A DNA stretch of 64,000 bases. It comes from Flavobacterium sp. NG2 (GTDB lineage: Bacteria > Bacteroidota > Bacteroidia > Flavobacteriales > Flavobacteriaceae). Positions 36,010 to 43,098 of the stretch are shown piece after piece; position 1 is the stretch's first letter; the number at the start of each line of letters is the position of its first letter. The stretch covers positions 3,164,001 through 3,228,000 of the forward strand of contig NZ_CP139420.1 in NCBI RefSeq assembly GCF_034119845.1. Direction: 5' to 3'. The notes under the pieces were generated by a model. That model was not told the DNA's origin, made no database searches, and was given only the letters and a program-made list of their open reading frames with translations. The translations under genes and the position numbers were made by a program.

Positions 36010-36017
36010 TATTTTTG
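36010..36017 (+). promoter_or_regulatory. -7 box for aguB
   Basis: TATTTTTG, full TAnnTTTG match, 18 bases before the ATG at 36036. No ideal -33 TTG. This position also argues against translation from the upstream TTG at 36015. Confidence 0.6.
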
Positions 36018-36035
36018 CAGTCTAAATTTTATGCC

Positions 36036-36923
36036 ATGCCAAACAAAAAATATAAAATAGCGGTCATCCAATTGAACTTAAATGATGTTGCCGAAAACAA
36101 CTTAAAAAAATGTATCAGTTGGGTACGCGATGCTGCCAGTCAAGGAGCCGAAGTGATTTCGCTACCAGAATTGTACAGCAGTCATTATTTTTGTCAAAGT
36201 GAAGATGTCGAAAATTTCTCGATAGCTGAACCTTTGTATAGTACTTCTTTTATTGCTTTTAGCGAATTAGCCAAAGAACTAGGAGTGGTTATTATTGTTC
36301 CTTTCTTCGAAAAAAGAATGGCTGGAATCTACCACAACAGTGCTTACATTATTGACACAGATGGTAGTGAAGCAGGATTGTACCGTAAAATGCACATTCC
36401 AGACGACCCTCATTTTTATGAAAAATTCTACTTTACTCCAGGTGACTTAGGATTTAAAACTATTCCAACCAAAAAAGGAAAAATTGGAACACTAATTTGT
36501 TGGGACCAATGGTATCCAGAAGCAGCTCGTTTGACGGCTTTACAAGGTGCTGAAGCCTTGTTTTACCCAACTGCTATTGGATGGCATCCACAAGAAAAAG
36601 AGCAGTATGGCGAAAACCAATATGGCGCTTGGATGAATGTGATGAAAGGACATGCTGTAGCCAATGGTGTATATGTAGCAGCTGCAAACCGTATCGGTTT
36701 AGAGCAATACATCGAAGGAACGGCAGGAATTGAATTCTGGGGTGCTTCGTTTATTTGTGGACCACAAGGAGAAATTTTAGCACAAGCCTCACACGATAAA
36801 GAAGAGATTTTGATTGCCGAAGTAGATTTAGATTTACAAGAAAACGTACGTCAAAACTGGCCGTTCTTTAGAGACCGACGCATTGATGCCTTTGGAGATA
36901 TTACGAAAAGAGCAATCGACTAG
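36036..36923 (+). CDS. aguB: N-carbamoylputrescine amidase
   Basis: 295 residues from ATG 36036; an in-frame TTG at 36015 falls inside the predicted promoter. Nitrilase/carbon-nitrogen hydrolase fold with the full triad: Glu45 in LPELYSS, Lys118 in YRKMHIPD, Cys155 in LICWDQWYPEA. The segment AANRIGLEQ and the C-terminal NWPFFRDRRIDAF are typical of AguB. Hydrolyses N-carbamoylputrescine to putrescine, CO2 and ammonia, the last step of the agmatine route. Its partner aguA is 4.7 kb downstream on the same strand, separated by five features, so the pathway is split here. Confidence 0.95.
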   Translation: MPNKKYKIAVIQLNLNDVAENNLKKCISWVRDAASQGAEVISLPELYSSHYFCQSEDVENFSIAEPLYSTSFIAFSELAKELGVVIIVPFFEKRMAGIYHNSAYIIDTDGSEAGLYRKMHIPDDPHFYEKFYFTPGDLGFKTIPTKKGKIGTLICWDQWYPEAARLTALQGAEALFYPTAIGWHPQEKEQYGENQYGAWMNVMKGHAVANGVYVAAANRIGLEQYIEGTAGIEFWGASFICGPQGEILAQASHDKEEILIAEVDLDLQENVRQNWPFFRDRRIDAFGDITKRAID

Positions 36924-37013
36924 TAAAAAATTAACCGCAAACTGCGCTAAGGTTTCGAAAAGTTTGGTTTAACACAAAGGAACCACGAAGAGCACAAAGG
37001 TTTAAAACATAAA

Positions 37014-37052
37014 ATGGACTAAGGCAAATATGCTTTAGTCCATTTATTTTTC
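37014..37052 (+). terminator. terminator downstream of aguB
   Basis: Stem ATGGACTAAGGCA (37014-37026) with TGCTTTAGTCCAT (37031-37043), one G-U wobble, 4-base loop, followed by TTATTTTTC. It lies 90 bases past aguB, after a short run of CACAAAGG phrases (36970-37001). Confidence 0.8.
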
Positions 37053-37070
37053 ATACGTTTTTTCTAGCCA

Positions 37071-37388
37071 CAGATTTAAAGAAAGTGGTCGGACTTTGAC
37101 AAAGAGTTGCTAACTTGGAAAAAGACCACAAATTACACAAATTAGCACAAATTCAAAAATGTATTAAATTGAATTACACAAATTTCTAATTAATATCAAA
37201 ATTATTATCTGCAAAAATCTGCCAAATCTGCGTGCTTATTTTTTGCACGCAGATTTACACAGATTTTTTTTAATAGAAATATTTGATAAACACACATTTA
37301 GACAAAGAGTTAGATAGAATTAAAAAGATTAACACCGATTTTTTTAAATCCTTTGTGTCCTCCGTGCCTACTTTGTGCGCATAATGTT
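37071..37388. repeat. long phrase-repeat spacer
   Basis: The 475-base convergent spacer after aguB has no gene. It holds GACCACAAATTACACAAATT and AGCACAAATT (37125-37150), the pair AATCTGC...GCAGATT around 37210-37256 (AAATCTGCGTGC and GCACGCAGATTT), and ends with CCTTTGTGTCCTCCGTGC and CTACTTTGTGCGC (37341-37380), the reverse complement of the CACAAAGG phrases at 36972. This forms nested inverted repeats over the whole spacer. Confidence 0.7.
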
Positions 37389-37398
37389 TAAATAATTT

Positions 37399-38922
37399 TT
37401 ACTTCAAGTTAGGCTGGAAAATTTTCACCGTTCCATCCCCTTCACTACTCACTACTAACAAACTTCTTTTGGTTGGCGACTTCGAAGCAGGAATAAACAA
37501 CAAACCTTCAGGAGCGTCACCTGTTTTGATGCTTTGCAAATAAACTGGAGCTGATGGATTCGTAATATCATAAACTACCACTGTATCGGTTCTTTCAAGA
37601 CCTACAAACAAGATATTTTTGTTCCCCATTTTTGCCACTACAACCGACTCTGGTTCTGAACCTTTATCATCACTACGACCATCATCATAGGTTCCAAAAT
37701 CATTCGAACGCTTATCTAAATCGTTTTTACTATCAAAAACCAAACTTCCTGTATTACCATTCCAAATCGTAAAAGAACGCGCTCCAAAACTGATTAACTC
37801 ATCCAAATCACCATCACCGTCTGTATCTCCTTCAGTCGAAATCAGGTTTAATCGTCCCATTTTCTCATCTGCCTTAAAAGTGGCAGCATCAGGAAAAACC
37901 GTTGGGTCAAACGTCATTTTAGCCAATCTTTTCACATCGGCATAAGTTCCGTATTCTCTAGCGTCACCTTCGTTAGCTGTAATAAAATAAGGTGTTCCGC
38001 TTACCGTATAACTTGCAATAGCATCTGGCATAAACATTCCCTTTACTTTCCAAGGATTGAAAACAATACTTCCGTCTTTATCGCTAATATCAATTCCGTT
38101 CGCAACTGAATTAAAATCTTTATAGCCTAATCCAAAAATTGCTGTTATTGTTTTCGAGCTCAAATCTACTTTGGCCACACCATTGTTTTCTTGCAAACTT
38201 ACCCAAGCCGTTTTGGAATCGGCTGAAATTGTAATGTATTCTGGTTCGATATCTGCAGCAAAACTTTTAGCCGTTTTCGAAATTCTGAAACCTTTAGTTC
38301 TTAAAGTAGCCAACTGATTTTCAAAACTCGCAAAAGTCAAGGTCGTAGCCGTATAATTATTGGCAACATCAATAATCGAAATCGAGCCATCAGGGTCAAC
38401 TGTATAATCTGCATTGGGTTCACCTTCATTAGCCGACATAATAAATTTTCCATCAGGCGAAAAAGTCACCATATCTGGCAAAACTCCCACTGTAATTTCT
38501 TTAACCAAGCTATTATCCGCCGTGTTAAAAACCACCACTTTACCGTTTCCTTGTTTATTAGTACTCGATTCTAGCGCCACAGCCAGTTTCCCGCCATAAG
38601 TCGCCACACTGTTCGAAGCACCGTTAAAGGTAGCCAAACTAATCGCCGATAATTTTTTAGGATTAGCAGGGTCAGATAAATCTACCACATCAATTTGGTT
38701 CGTCCCGCTGTTGTTTACTGTAAACAGTTTTTTAGTCGTTTCGTCATACGCACTAATTTCGGCAGCACCCTCGCCGCCTATCGTGATGCTTCCTATTTCT
38801 GCAAACGTAGCCGCATCTTCATTTACTTCGATTTCTTGTTCTGTACTACCATCAACCTTGTCTTTTTCACAACTCGTTAAAATAAAAAGCGCAGTCAATA
38901 CTGAAATACCAAAATTTTTCAT
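37399..38922 (-). CDS. choice-of-anchor I family beta-propeller lipoprotein
   Basis: 507 residues from the ATG at 38922, which gives a lipobox FILTSC (Cys18); the longer frame to 38982 crosses the promoter. Seven-bladed-propeller-like repeats: AEISAYDETTKKLFTVNN, NSVATYGGKLAVALES, PDMVTFSPDGKFIMSANEGEP, PEYITISADSKTAWVSLQEN, YFITANEGDAREY, PESVVVAKMGNKNILFVGLE, APEGLLFIPASKSPTKRSLL. A calcium-binding-like stretch DTDGDGDLDE lies near 367. This is the choice-of-anchor I family, related to animal mesenchyme-specific surface glycoproteins; often surface-exposed and near phosphate-stress genes, but its function is not known. Ends 11 bases from the phrase-repeat spacer. Confidence 0.88.
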   Translation of the reverse strand: MKNFGISVLTALFILTSCEKDKVDGSTEQEIEVNEDAATFAEIGSITIGGEGAAEISAYDETTKKLFTVNNSGTNQIDVVDLSDPANPKKLSAISLATFNGASNSVATYGGKLAVALESSTNKQGNGKVVVFNTADNSLVKEITVGVLPDMVTFSPDGKFIMSANEGEPNADYTVDPDGSISIIDVANNYTATTLTFASFENQLATLRTKGFRISKTAKSFAADIEPEYITISADSKTAWVSLQENNGVAKVDLSSKTITAIFGLGYKDFNSVANGIDISDKDGSIVFNPWKVKGMFMPDAIASYTVSGTPYFITANEGDAREYGTYADVKRLAKMTFDPTVFPDAATFKADEKMGRLNLISTEGDTDGDGDLDELISFGARSFTIWNGNTGSLVFDSKNDLDKRSNDFGTYDDGRSDDKGSEPESVVVAKMGNKNILFVGLERTDTVVVYDITNPSAPVYLQSIKTGDAPEGLLFIPASKSPTKRSLLVVSSEGDGTVKIFQPNLK

Positions 38923-38945
38923 GTTTCTTATTTTTTTGTTTCGGA

Positions 38946-38953
38946 CAAAAATA
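38946..38953 (-). promoter_or_regulatory. -7 box for the propeller lipoprotein gene
   Basis: TATTTTTG on the minus strand, 23 bases before the ATG at 38922; supports the shorter start. Confidence 0.55.
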
Positions 38954-39148
38954 GATTTACGTCTTTCCTTTTGGATTAACACAGTATTATAAAATCTTTA
39001 TTTAAGGAAGTTATCGTGTTAGTAAATTGTTTCCAAAAACACTTTGGCGTTAAGCCATTGAAAAATGAGAAAACCAAATAAAAATATTTCACAAATAAGA
39101 TACTACTAATTAGTAAGAGCAGAATGAATAGTTAATTCAATCAACATT

Positions 39149-39220
39149 GCTCCCGTTATTCGCTATATCTTTATGTTCTTAAAGAAAGAACATAAAGGAT
39201 GCCGCTACTACCGGGGCTAT
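39149..39220 (-). ncRNA. structured repeat family, copy B
   Basis: On the minus strand: ATAGCCCCGGTAGTAGCGGC, then ATC and a perfect 12-bp stem CTTTATGTTCTT / AAGAACATAAAG (39197-39186 and 39180-39169, 5-base loop), then ATATAGCGAATAACGGGAGC. The 5' and 3' boxes match copy A (AGCC..GAT/GGTAG..AGCGGCATCC and ATA.AGCG.A) but the stem is AT-rich instead of GC-rich, with pairing conserved. It lies in a 570-base gene-free region before the DUF5602 lipoprotein. Confidence 0.6.
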
Positions 39221-39409
39221 TCAGCACGATTATTTTTCCATAAGAATGTTTCATAAAAAAACATTGCATTATTATTTATAACTAATTGGTATCCATGAAA
39301 TATAATCACCTTTTATGATTAAAAAATAACAATACTATCGATATCCTTCAAAAAATGATAAAAAAATCATAACAAATACTATTAGCCTACTAGTTGCATT
39401 TCAATTTTG

Positions 39410-39417
39410 TAAATTTG
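39410..39417 (+). promoter_or_regulatory. -7 box upstream of the DUF5602 lipoprotein
   Basis: TAAATTTG, full TAnnTTTG match, 75 bases before the ATG; no ideal TTG. Apart from copy B and this box, the rest of 38954-39492 shows no feature I can support. Confidence 0.4.
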
Positions 39418-39492
39418 GTAGTAAGAACACTCTATTACCCCAAATTTAACTTATCTACAATATTAAAAATCAACCCTTTAAATATTTAGATT

Positions 39493-40344
39493 ATGGAAAA
39501 TTTGTATTTTTTATCAAAAAGACTGATGCTCTTAGCATCTATTTTAGCACTCCTCTCTTGCAGTCAGGAAGAGAAAATCGATTCTGATTATCCTGTAAAT
39601 TCAACTTCATCAATATTTGAAAAGATGAAAGCTGAAAAATTAAATGTTTTTAAAGGCCCAGAAGTGACTATAGGTTTTGGCAAAGTACGCTCTTGGGTAA
39701 GTTTAAATAAAGAAGGTTTCCCTATGGAAATTGGAATCGAAATGACCAAAGAAGCTTTAATGAACCCTGAAAGAGATAAAAAGAAATCACCATTAGGAGC
39801 TTCAATGAATACTATTCCTTTACACTTAAAAGCTAAACAAGCCACACCTTTTGACCACATAGGCTTTGACTGGAACCCTGAAGGTCACGAACCACCAGGC
39901 ATGTTTGATGTACCGCATTTTGATATTCATTTTTATTTGATTTCTTACCAAGACCGAATGAATATACCTGCTTGGTCAGAAAGTACCGATGCCTATTTTA
40001 ACAACTATCCCCCTGAAGGATATATGCCAGCCGATTATTTTACCCCCCCAGGAGCTGACACCGCCGAAGAAAAAATGGGTAAACACTGGTTACCAGGAAA
40101 CTTCCTCGATTTATTACCTTTTTCTAAAATCATGATTCTAGGTACTTATGATGGCCATTTAACGTTTATTGAACCCATGATTACCACAGAATACCTAATG
40201 ACTGGTGAAGATTTTAGTATGTCATTTTCACAACCAGACCATTTTGAAAAAGCAGGTAATTATCCAACAAAATACAATATCTACCATGATATGGCAACAG
40301 GTAAAATCTATATTACTTTAAGTCATTTTGTGGCTAGAAATTAA
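39493..40344 (+). CDS. DUF5602 (TTHB210-like) lipoprotein
   Basis: 283 residues. Lipobox LLSC (Cys23) after a hydrophobic stretch. The conserved core GHEPPGMFDVPHFDIHFYLI (134-153) with its PHFDxHFY motif, preceded by PFDHIGFDWNPEGHEP, is the mark of the TTHB210-like/DUF5602 family; the clustered His residues suggest metal or small-ligand binding. Other conserved parts are PADYFTPPGADTAEEKMGKHW and FSKIMILGTYDGHLTFIEPM. Function unknown; Thermus TTHB210 is regulated by an ECF sigma factor. Location envelope. Stands alone with its own leader of about 70 bases. Confidence 0.82.
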   Translation: MENLYFLSKRLMLLASILALLSCSQEEKIDSDYPVNSTSSIFEKMKAEKLNVFKGPEVTIGFGKVRSWVSLNKEGFPMEIGIEMTKEALMNPERDKKKSPLGASMNTIPLHLKAKQATPFDHIGFDWNPEGHEPPGMFDVPHFDIHFYLISYQDRMNIPAWSESTDAYFNNYPPEGYMPADYFTPPGADTAEEKMGKHWLPGNFLDLLPFSKIMILGTYDGHLTFIEPMITTEYLMTGEDFSMSFSQPDHFEKAGNYPTKYNIYHDMATGKIYITLSHFVARN

Positions 40345-40359
40345 AAAATAATACTAAAA

Positions 40360-40640
40360 TGTATCGAGAAGCTTTAATACACACAAAGGTTCCGATACAT
40401 TTAAATAAAAAAATTCTATCGCATTTTTTATTAAAACACTCGAACTGACGTGAACATAACGTTTATCTAATATAAACTCTTTGTATCTTTCCTTCTCGTC
40501 ACTTCGAGTGATTTTGATTAGTAATGCGACAGCTTTACTAATCAAAATTGTATCGAGAAGTTTTTGAGTATTTGAGCGTTCTAAATACAATTTATTAAAA
40601 AATTCTATCACATTTTTTATTAAAACACTCCAACAGACGA
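40360..40640 (+). repeat. imperfect direct duplication around a hairpin
   Basis: Two copies of a roughly 90-base unit: TGTATCGAGAAG at 40360 and 40549, each followed after about 35-50 bases by AAAATTCTATC(G/A)CATTTTTT and ATTAAAACACTC(G/C)AAC(T/A)GACG (to 40450 and 40638). Between them is a perfect 13-bp hairpin TTTTGATTAGTAA (40512-40524) / TTACTAATCAAAA (40535-40547), and CACTTCGAGTG (40500-40510) is itself palindromic. The 99-codon open frame across this area (minus strand) is a by-product of the repeats. Confidence 0.65.
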
Positions 40641-40714
40641 ACAACAAAAACAAACATTTTAACTCATCTCAGTGCACATAACTATGAAATTTTATTTTTT
40701 ACTATCCAACTGAA

Positions 40715-41176
40715 TCAATACCCATTTCTCTTGTTTTCATTTTTGAAAAAAGGATCATCAAATGCTGATTTAACTTCACCTTTAGAATTTAGTTGATGAA
40801 TAACTATTGGGATTGACGAACTTACTCGAACAATTTTTTCTTTATATTGACCAGGTGTCCATTTTGGGAAACGTTCTAAAATCTTCTGAACTTGTGCCGT
40901 TAAATTTTTATCACCGTTTTTTACTTTAATATCAGACAAACTTCCATCTTTTTCTACTACAAAATTCACATATATTTTACCTTTATAATTTTCTGGAGTC
41001 CTAAAACGTTTTGCAAATTCACCACAATACTTAGCTTTACCCCCTGGAGGTTGAGGTTTAATATCGACTTGCTTTTCAGTGTATATCGTGTCATTTACAG
41101 TTTGTGTTTCTGAACTGGCTTGACTCATACCTATTTGAAAAAAGAACAGACAAACTACCACTACTAAATTCTTCAT
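40715..41176 (-). CDS. secreted TonB C-terminal domain protein
   Basis: 153 residues from the ATG at 41176, which gives a signal peptide (KNLVVVVCLFFFQIGMSQA); the frame continues upstream to 41272 without support. The mature part contains a TonB C-terminal fold: PPGGKAKYCGEFAKRF (start of the domain), YKGKIYVNFVVEKDGSLSDI, then LERFPKWTPGQYKEKIVRVS. Unlike true TonB it has no retained membrane anchor or Pro-rich spanning region, so it should be soluble in the periplasm or a processed envelope protein. Such stand-alone domains are common in Flavobacteria and their role is not settled. Confidence 0.82.
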   Translation of the reverse strand: MKNLVVVVCLFFFQIGMSQASSETQTVNDTIYTEKQVDIKPQPPGGKAKYCGEFAKRFRTPENYKGKIYVNFVVEKDGSLSDIKVKNGDKNLTAQVQKILERFPKWTPGQYKEKIVRVSSSIPIVIHQLNSKGEVKSAFDDPFFKNENKRNGY

Positions 41177-41339
41177 AAATTTGTTTTTATTATTTAATAT
41201 CGGATTTTTTCGGTTGGTTCTAGCATCATGCCCACACTTTTTTTTTAGTTTCGTACTAAAAAGTATTTTCAAATATAATAAACATTTAACTACAAATCCC
41301 CCATCAATAAAAACATTTTTCCTACAAACCCAACTCCCC

Positions 41340-41485
41340 TAGCCTTGATAGAAGTGGAAAGCCTTGTTGTTGTAAATCCATTTTTTTCTGGGGATAGGCA
41401 GAGCGACCGGAGGAAGCTCCTGCATGCCCCAAGAAAAAAGGGTTTACGGCAATAAGCTTGAAACGGATAGCGAGAATTAGCTCCT
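41340..41485 (+). ncRNA. structured repeat family, copy C (long nested form)
   Basis: 5' box TAGCCTTGATAGAAGTGGAA then GCCTTGTTGTTG; 3' box AACGGATAGCGAGAATTAGC then TCCT. Between them is a nested fold: outer GTAAATCC (41372-41379) / GGGTTTAC (41440-41447), inner TTTTTTCTGGGG (41382-41393) / CCCCAAGAAAAAA (41427-41439), and a tip hairpin GGAG-GAAG-CTCC (41410-41420). Same boxes as copies A and B with a larger insert. Lies just before the aguA promoter. Confidence 0.6.
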
Positions 41486-41558
41486 GAAATAAATGGAAGA
41501 TAAATCCTGAAATGCGGTTGTTTTATGGGCTTTGGTTTTTATAATCCTTGCGAATGCT

Positions 41559-41566
41559 TATATTTG
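41559..41566 (+). promoter_or_regulatory. -7 box for aguA
   Basis: TATATTTG, full TAnnTTTG match, 27 bases before the ATG at 41594. A TTG at 41532-41534 is 24 bases upstream, a little long. Confidence 0.6.
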
Positions 41567-41593
41567 CGGTCATTAAATTTTAGCTTCGTTTAT

Positions 41594-42634
41594 ATGACTA
41601 CTACAAACAGACGTTTTCCTGCTGAATGGGAAAAACAAGAGGGAATTTTACTTTGTTTTCCGCATAATGGAAATGATTGGCCAGGGAAATACGAGGCGAT
41701 TCAGTGGGCTTTTGTGGAGTTCATTAAAAAAGTAGCGACCTACGAAAAAGTCTTTTTGGTTGTCGCTGACGAAAAATTAAAAGCCAAAGTAACTGATATG
41801 CTCGAAAGAGCCCGTGTAAACTTGGAACAAATTCAGTATATTATTCATAAAACCAATAGGAGCTGGATGCGTGATTCGGGACCTATTGTGGTGTATAACA
41901 ACGGGAAAAGAGAAGGCTTGAACTTTAACTTTAACGGTTGGGCGAAGTATAAAAACTTTCAGTTAGACAAGCATGTTCCTGCGATTGTAACTGAGGCATT
42001 ACAAATGCCATTGACACAAGTGACGTACAAAGGAAAACCTGTGATAGTAGAAGGTGGTGCGATTGATGTAAATGGTCGTGGTACGCTTTTGACTTCGGAA
42101 GAATGCTTGATGCATCCTGATATTCAGGTGCGAAATGCTGGGTTTACAAAGGAAGATTACGAAGCGGTTTTCAAAGAATATTTGGGCGTGACCAATGTGA
42201 TTTGGCTCGGCGATGGCATCGAAGGTGACGACACCCACGGACATATTGATGATTTGGCTCGATTCATAAACGAAGACACGATTGTAACAATCGTAGAAAC
42301 CGACCCTAATGATGCCAACTTTAAACCGCTACAAGACAACCTGAAACGTTTACAAAACGCCAAACTTGAAAATGGTCAATCACCTATCATCGTTAGTTTA
42401 CCAATGCCAAAACGTTTGGATTTTGAGGACTTGCGTTTGCCTGCGAGTTATGCTAATTTCTTGATTATGAATAACTGTGTGTTGGTGCCGACATTTAACG
42501 ATGCCAATGACCGTAAGGCTTTGAATATCTTAGCGGAATGTTTCCCTAATAGAGAAGTCATTGGAATTAGTGCAATTGATTTGATTTGGGGATTCGGGAC
42601 GTTGCATTGCTTGAGCCAGCAGATTCCTGCTTAG
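41594..42634 (+). CDS. aguA: agmatine deiminase
   Basis: 346 residues from ATG 41594; the frame runs upstream to 41525 through the promoter and is not used. Guanidine-modifying (pentein) fold with conserved WEKQEGILLCFP (12-23), NRSWMRDSGP near 85-94, the His/Asp pair in GDDTHGHIDDLARF near 213-226, and the nucleophilic Cys339 in GTLHCLSQQ. Converts agmatine to N-carbamoylputrescine, the substrate of AguB encoded 4.7 kb upstream. Both are on the same strand with similar promoters but as separate units, each ended by its own hairpin. Confidence 0.95.
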   Translation: MTTTNRRFPAEWEKQEGILLCFPHNGNDWPGKYEAIQWAFVEFIKKVATYEKVFLVVADEKLKAKVTDMLERARVNLEQIQYIIHKTNRSWMRDSGPIVVYNNGKREGLNFNFNGWAKYKNFQLDKHVPAIVTEALQMPLTQVTYKGKPVIVEGGAIDVNGRGTLLTSEECLMHPDIQVRNAGFTKEDYEAVFKEYLGVTNVIWLGDGIEGDDTHGHIDDLARFINEDTIVTIVETDPNDANFKPLQDNLKRLQNAKLENGQSPIIVSLPMPKRLDFEDLRLPASYANFLIMNNCVLVPTFNDANDRKALNILAECFPNREVIGISAIDLIWGFGTLHCLSQQIPA

Positions 42635-42644
42635 ACTTATTTAA

Positions 42645-43085
42645 ACACGAAGGCCACTAAGGAAGCACTAAGTTCACTAAGTTTTTCTTTTTTAAAACCA
42701 TTTAATTAATATAATCTGCTGAATCTGCGTGCGAAATTTGTTCACGCAGATTTAGCAGATTTTTTTATAGTTTTTTTTAACACAGACCTGTCTGCCGACA
42801 GGCAGGTTTGAGAAATATAGAAATAAGAATAAAGGAATCTGTGAAATCTGTGTTTACTTTTATAAATCGTTGTGTGACTTCGTGAAATAACTTTTTGGAA
42901 CACAGATTTTAGAAATTATAGAAATCAGCACAGAGAAATTTTGTGTTTACTTTTAAAAAAATCAAAAAAAAATTAGCACAATTTAATTTGTGCTAATTTG
43001 TGACATGAGCGTTAGCGAACTGGCGTAGTAAATCAGTTTTTTTCAATTAAAAATATTGGTAAACTTTATGCCTCGTCGTGCTCTT
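42645..43085. repeat. phrase-repeat spacer after aguA, with an extra palindrome
   Basis: Gene-free 464-base convergent spacer. Contains GAAGGCCACTAAGGAAGCAC (42651-42670), the terminator above, the palindrome ACCTGTCTGCCGACAGGCAG followed by GT (42786-42807), repeated CACAGATT phrases (42899, 42930), and CTTTATGCCTCGTCGTGC, TCTTTGTGC near the far end (43066-43090), roughly the reverse complement of the start. Structure as in the other phrase spacers. Confidence 0.65.
42713..42767 (+). terminator. terminator of aguA built from AATCTGC phrases
   Basis: 19-base arms AATCTGCTGAATCTGCGTG (42713-42731) and CACGCAGATTTAGCAGATT (42743-42761) pair fully with one G-U wobble, 11-base loop, followed by seven T (42761-42767). 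The arms are made of the same AATCTGC/GCAGATT phrases seen in other spacers, linking the phrase repeats to terminator function. Confidence 0.8.
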
Positions 43086-43098
43086 TGTGCTTAATCCA

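Noticed and set aside
40354-40653. 99-codon open frame on the minus strand
   Set aside because: It is made of the duplicated repeat units (SVLIKN.IEFF occurs twice) and the hairpin; no start signal or coding character beyond the repeat.
42786-42807. CCTGTCTGCCGACAGGCAGG palindrome as a regulatory site
   Set aside because: Lies at a convergent 3' spacer with no promoter near; kept only as part of the repeat spacer.
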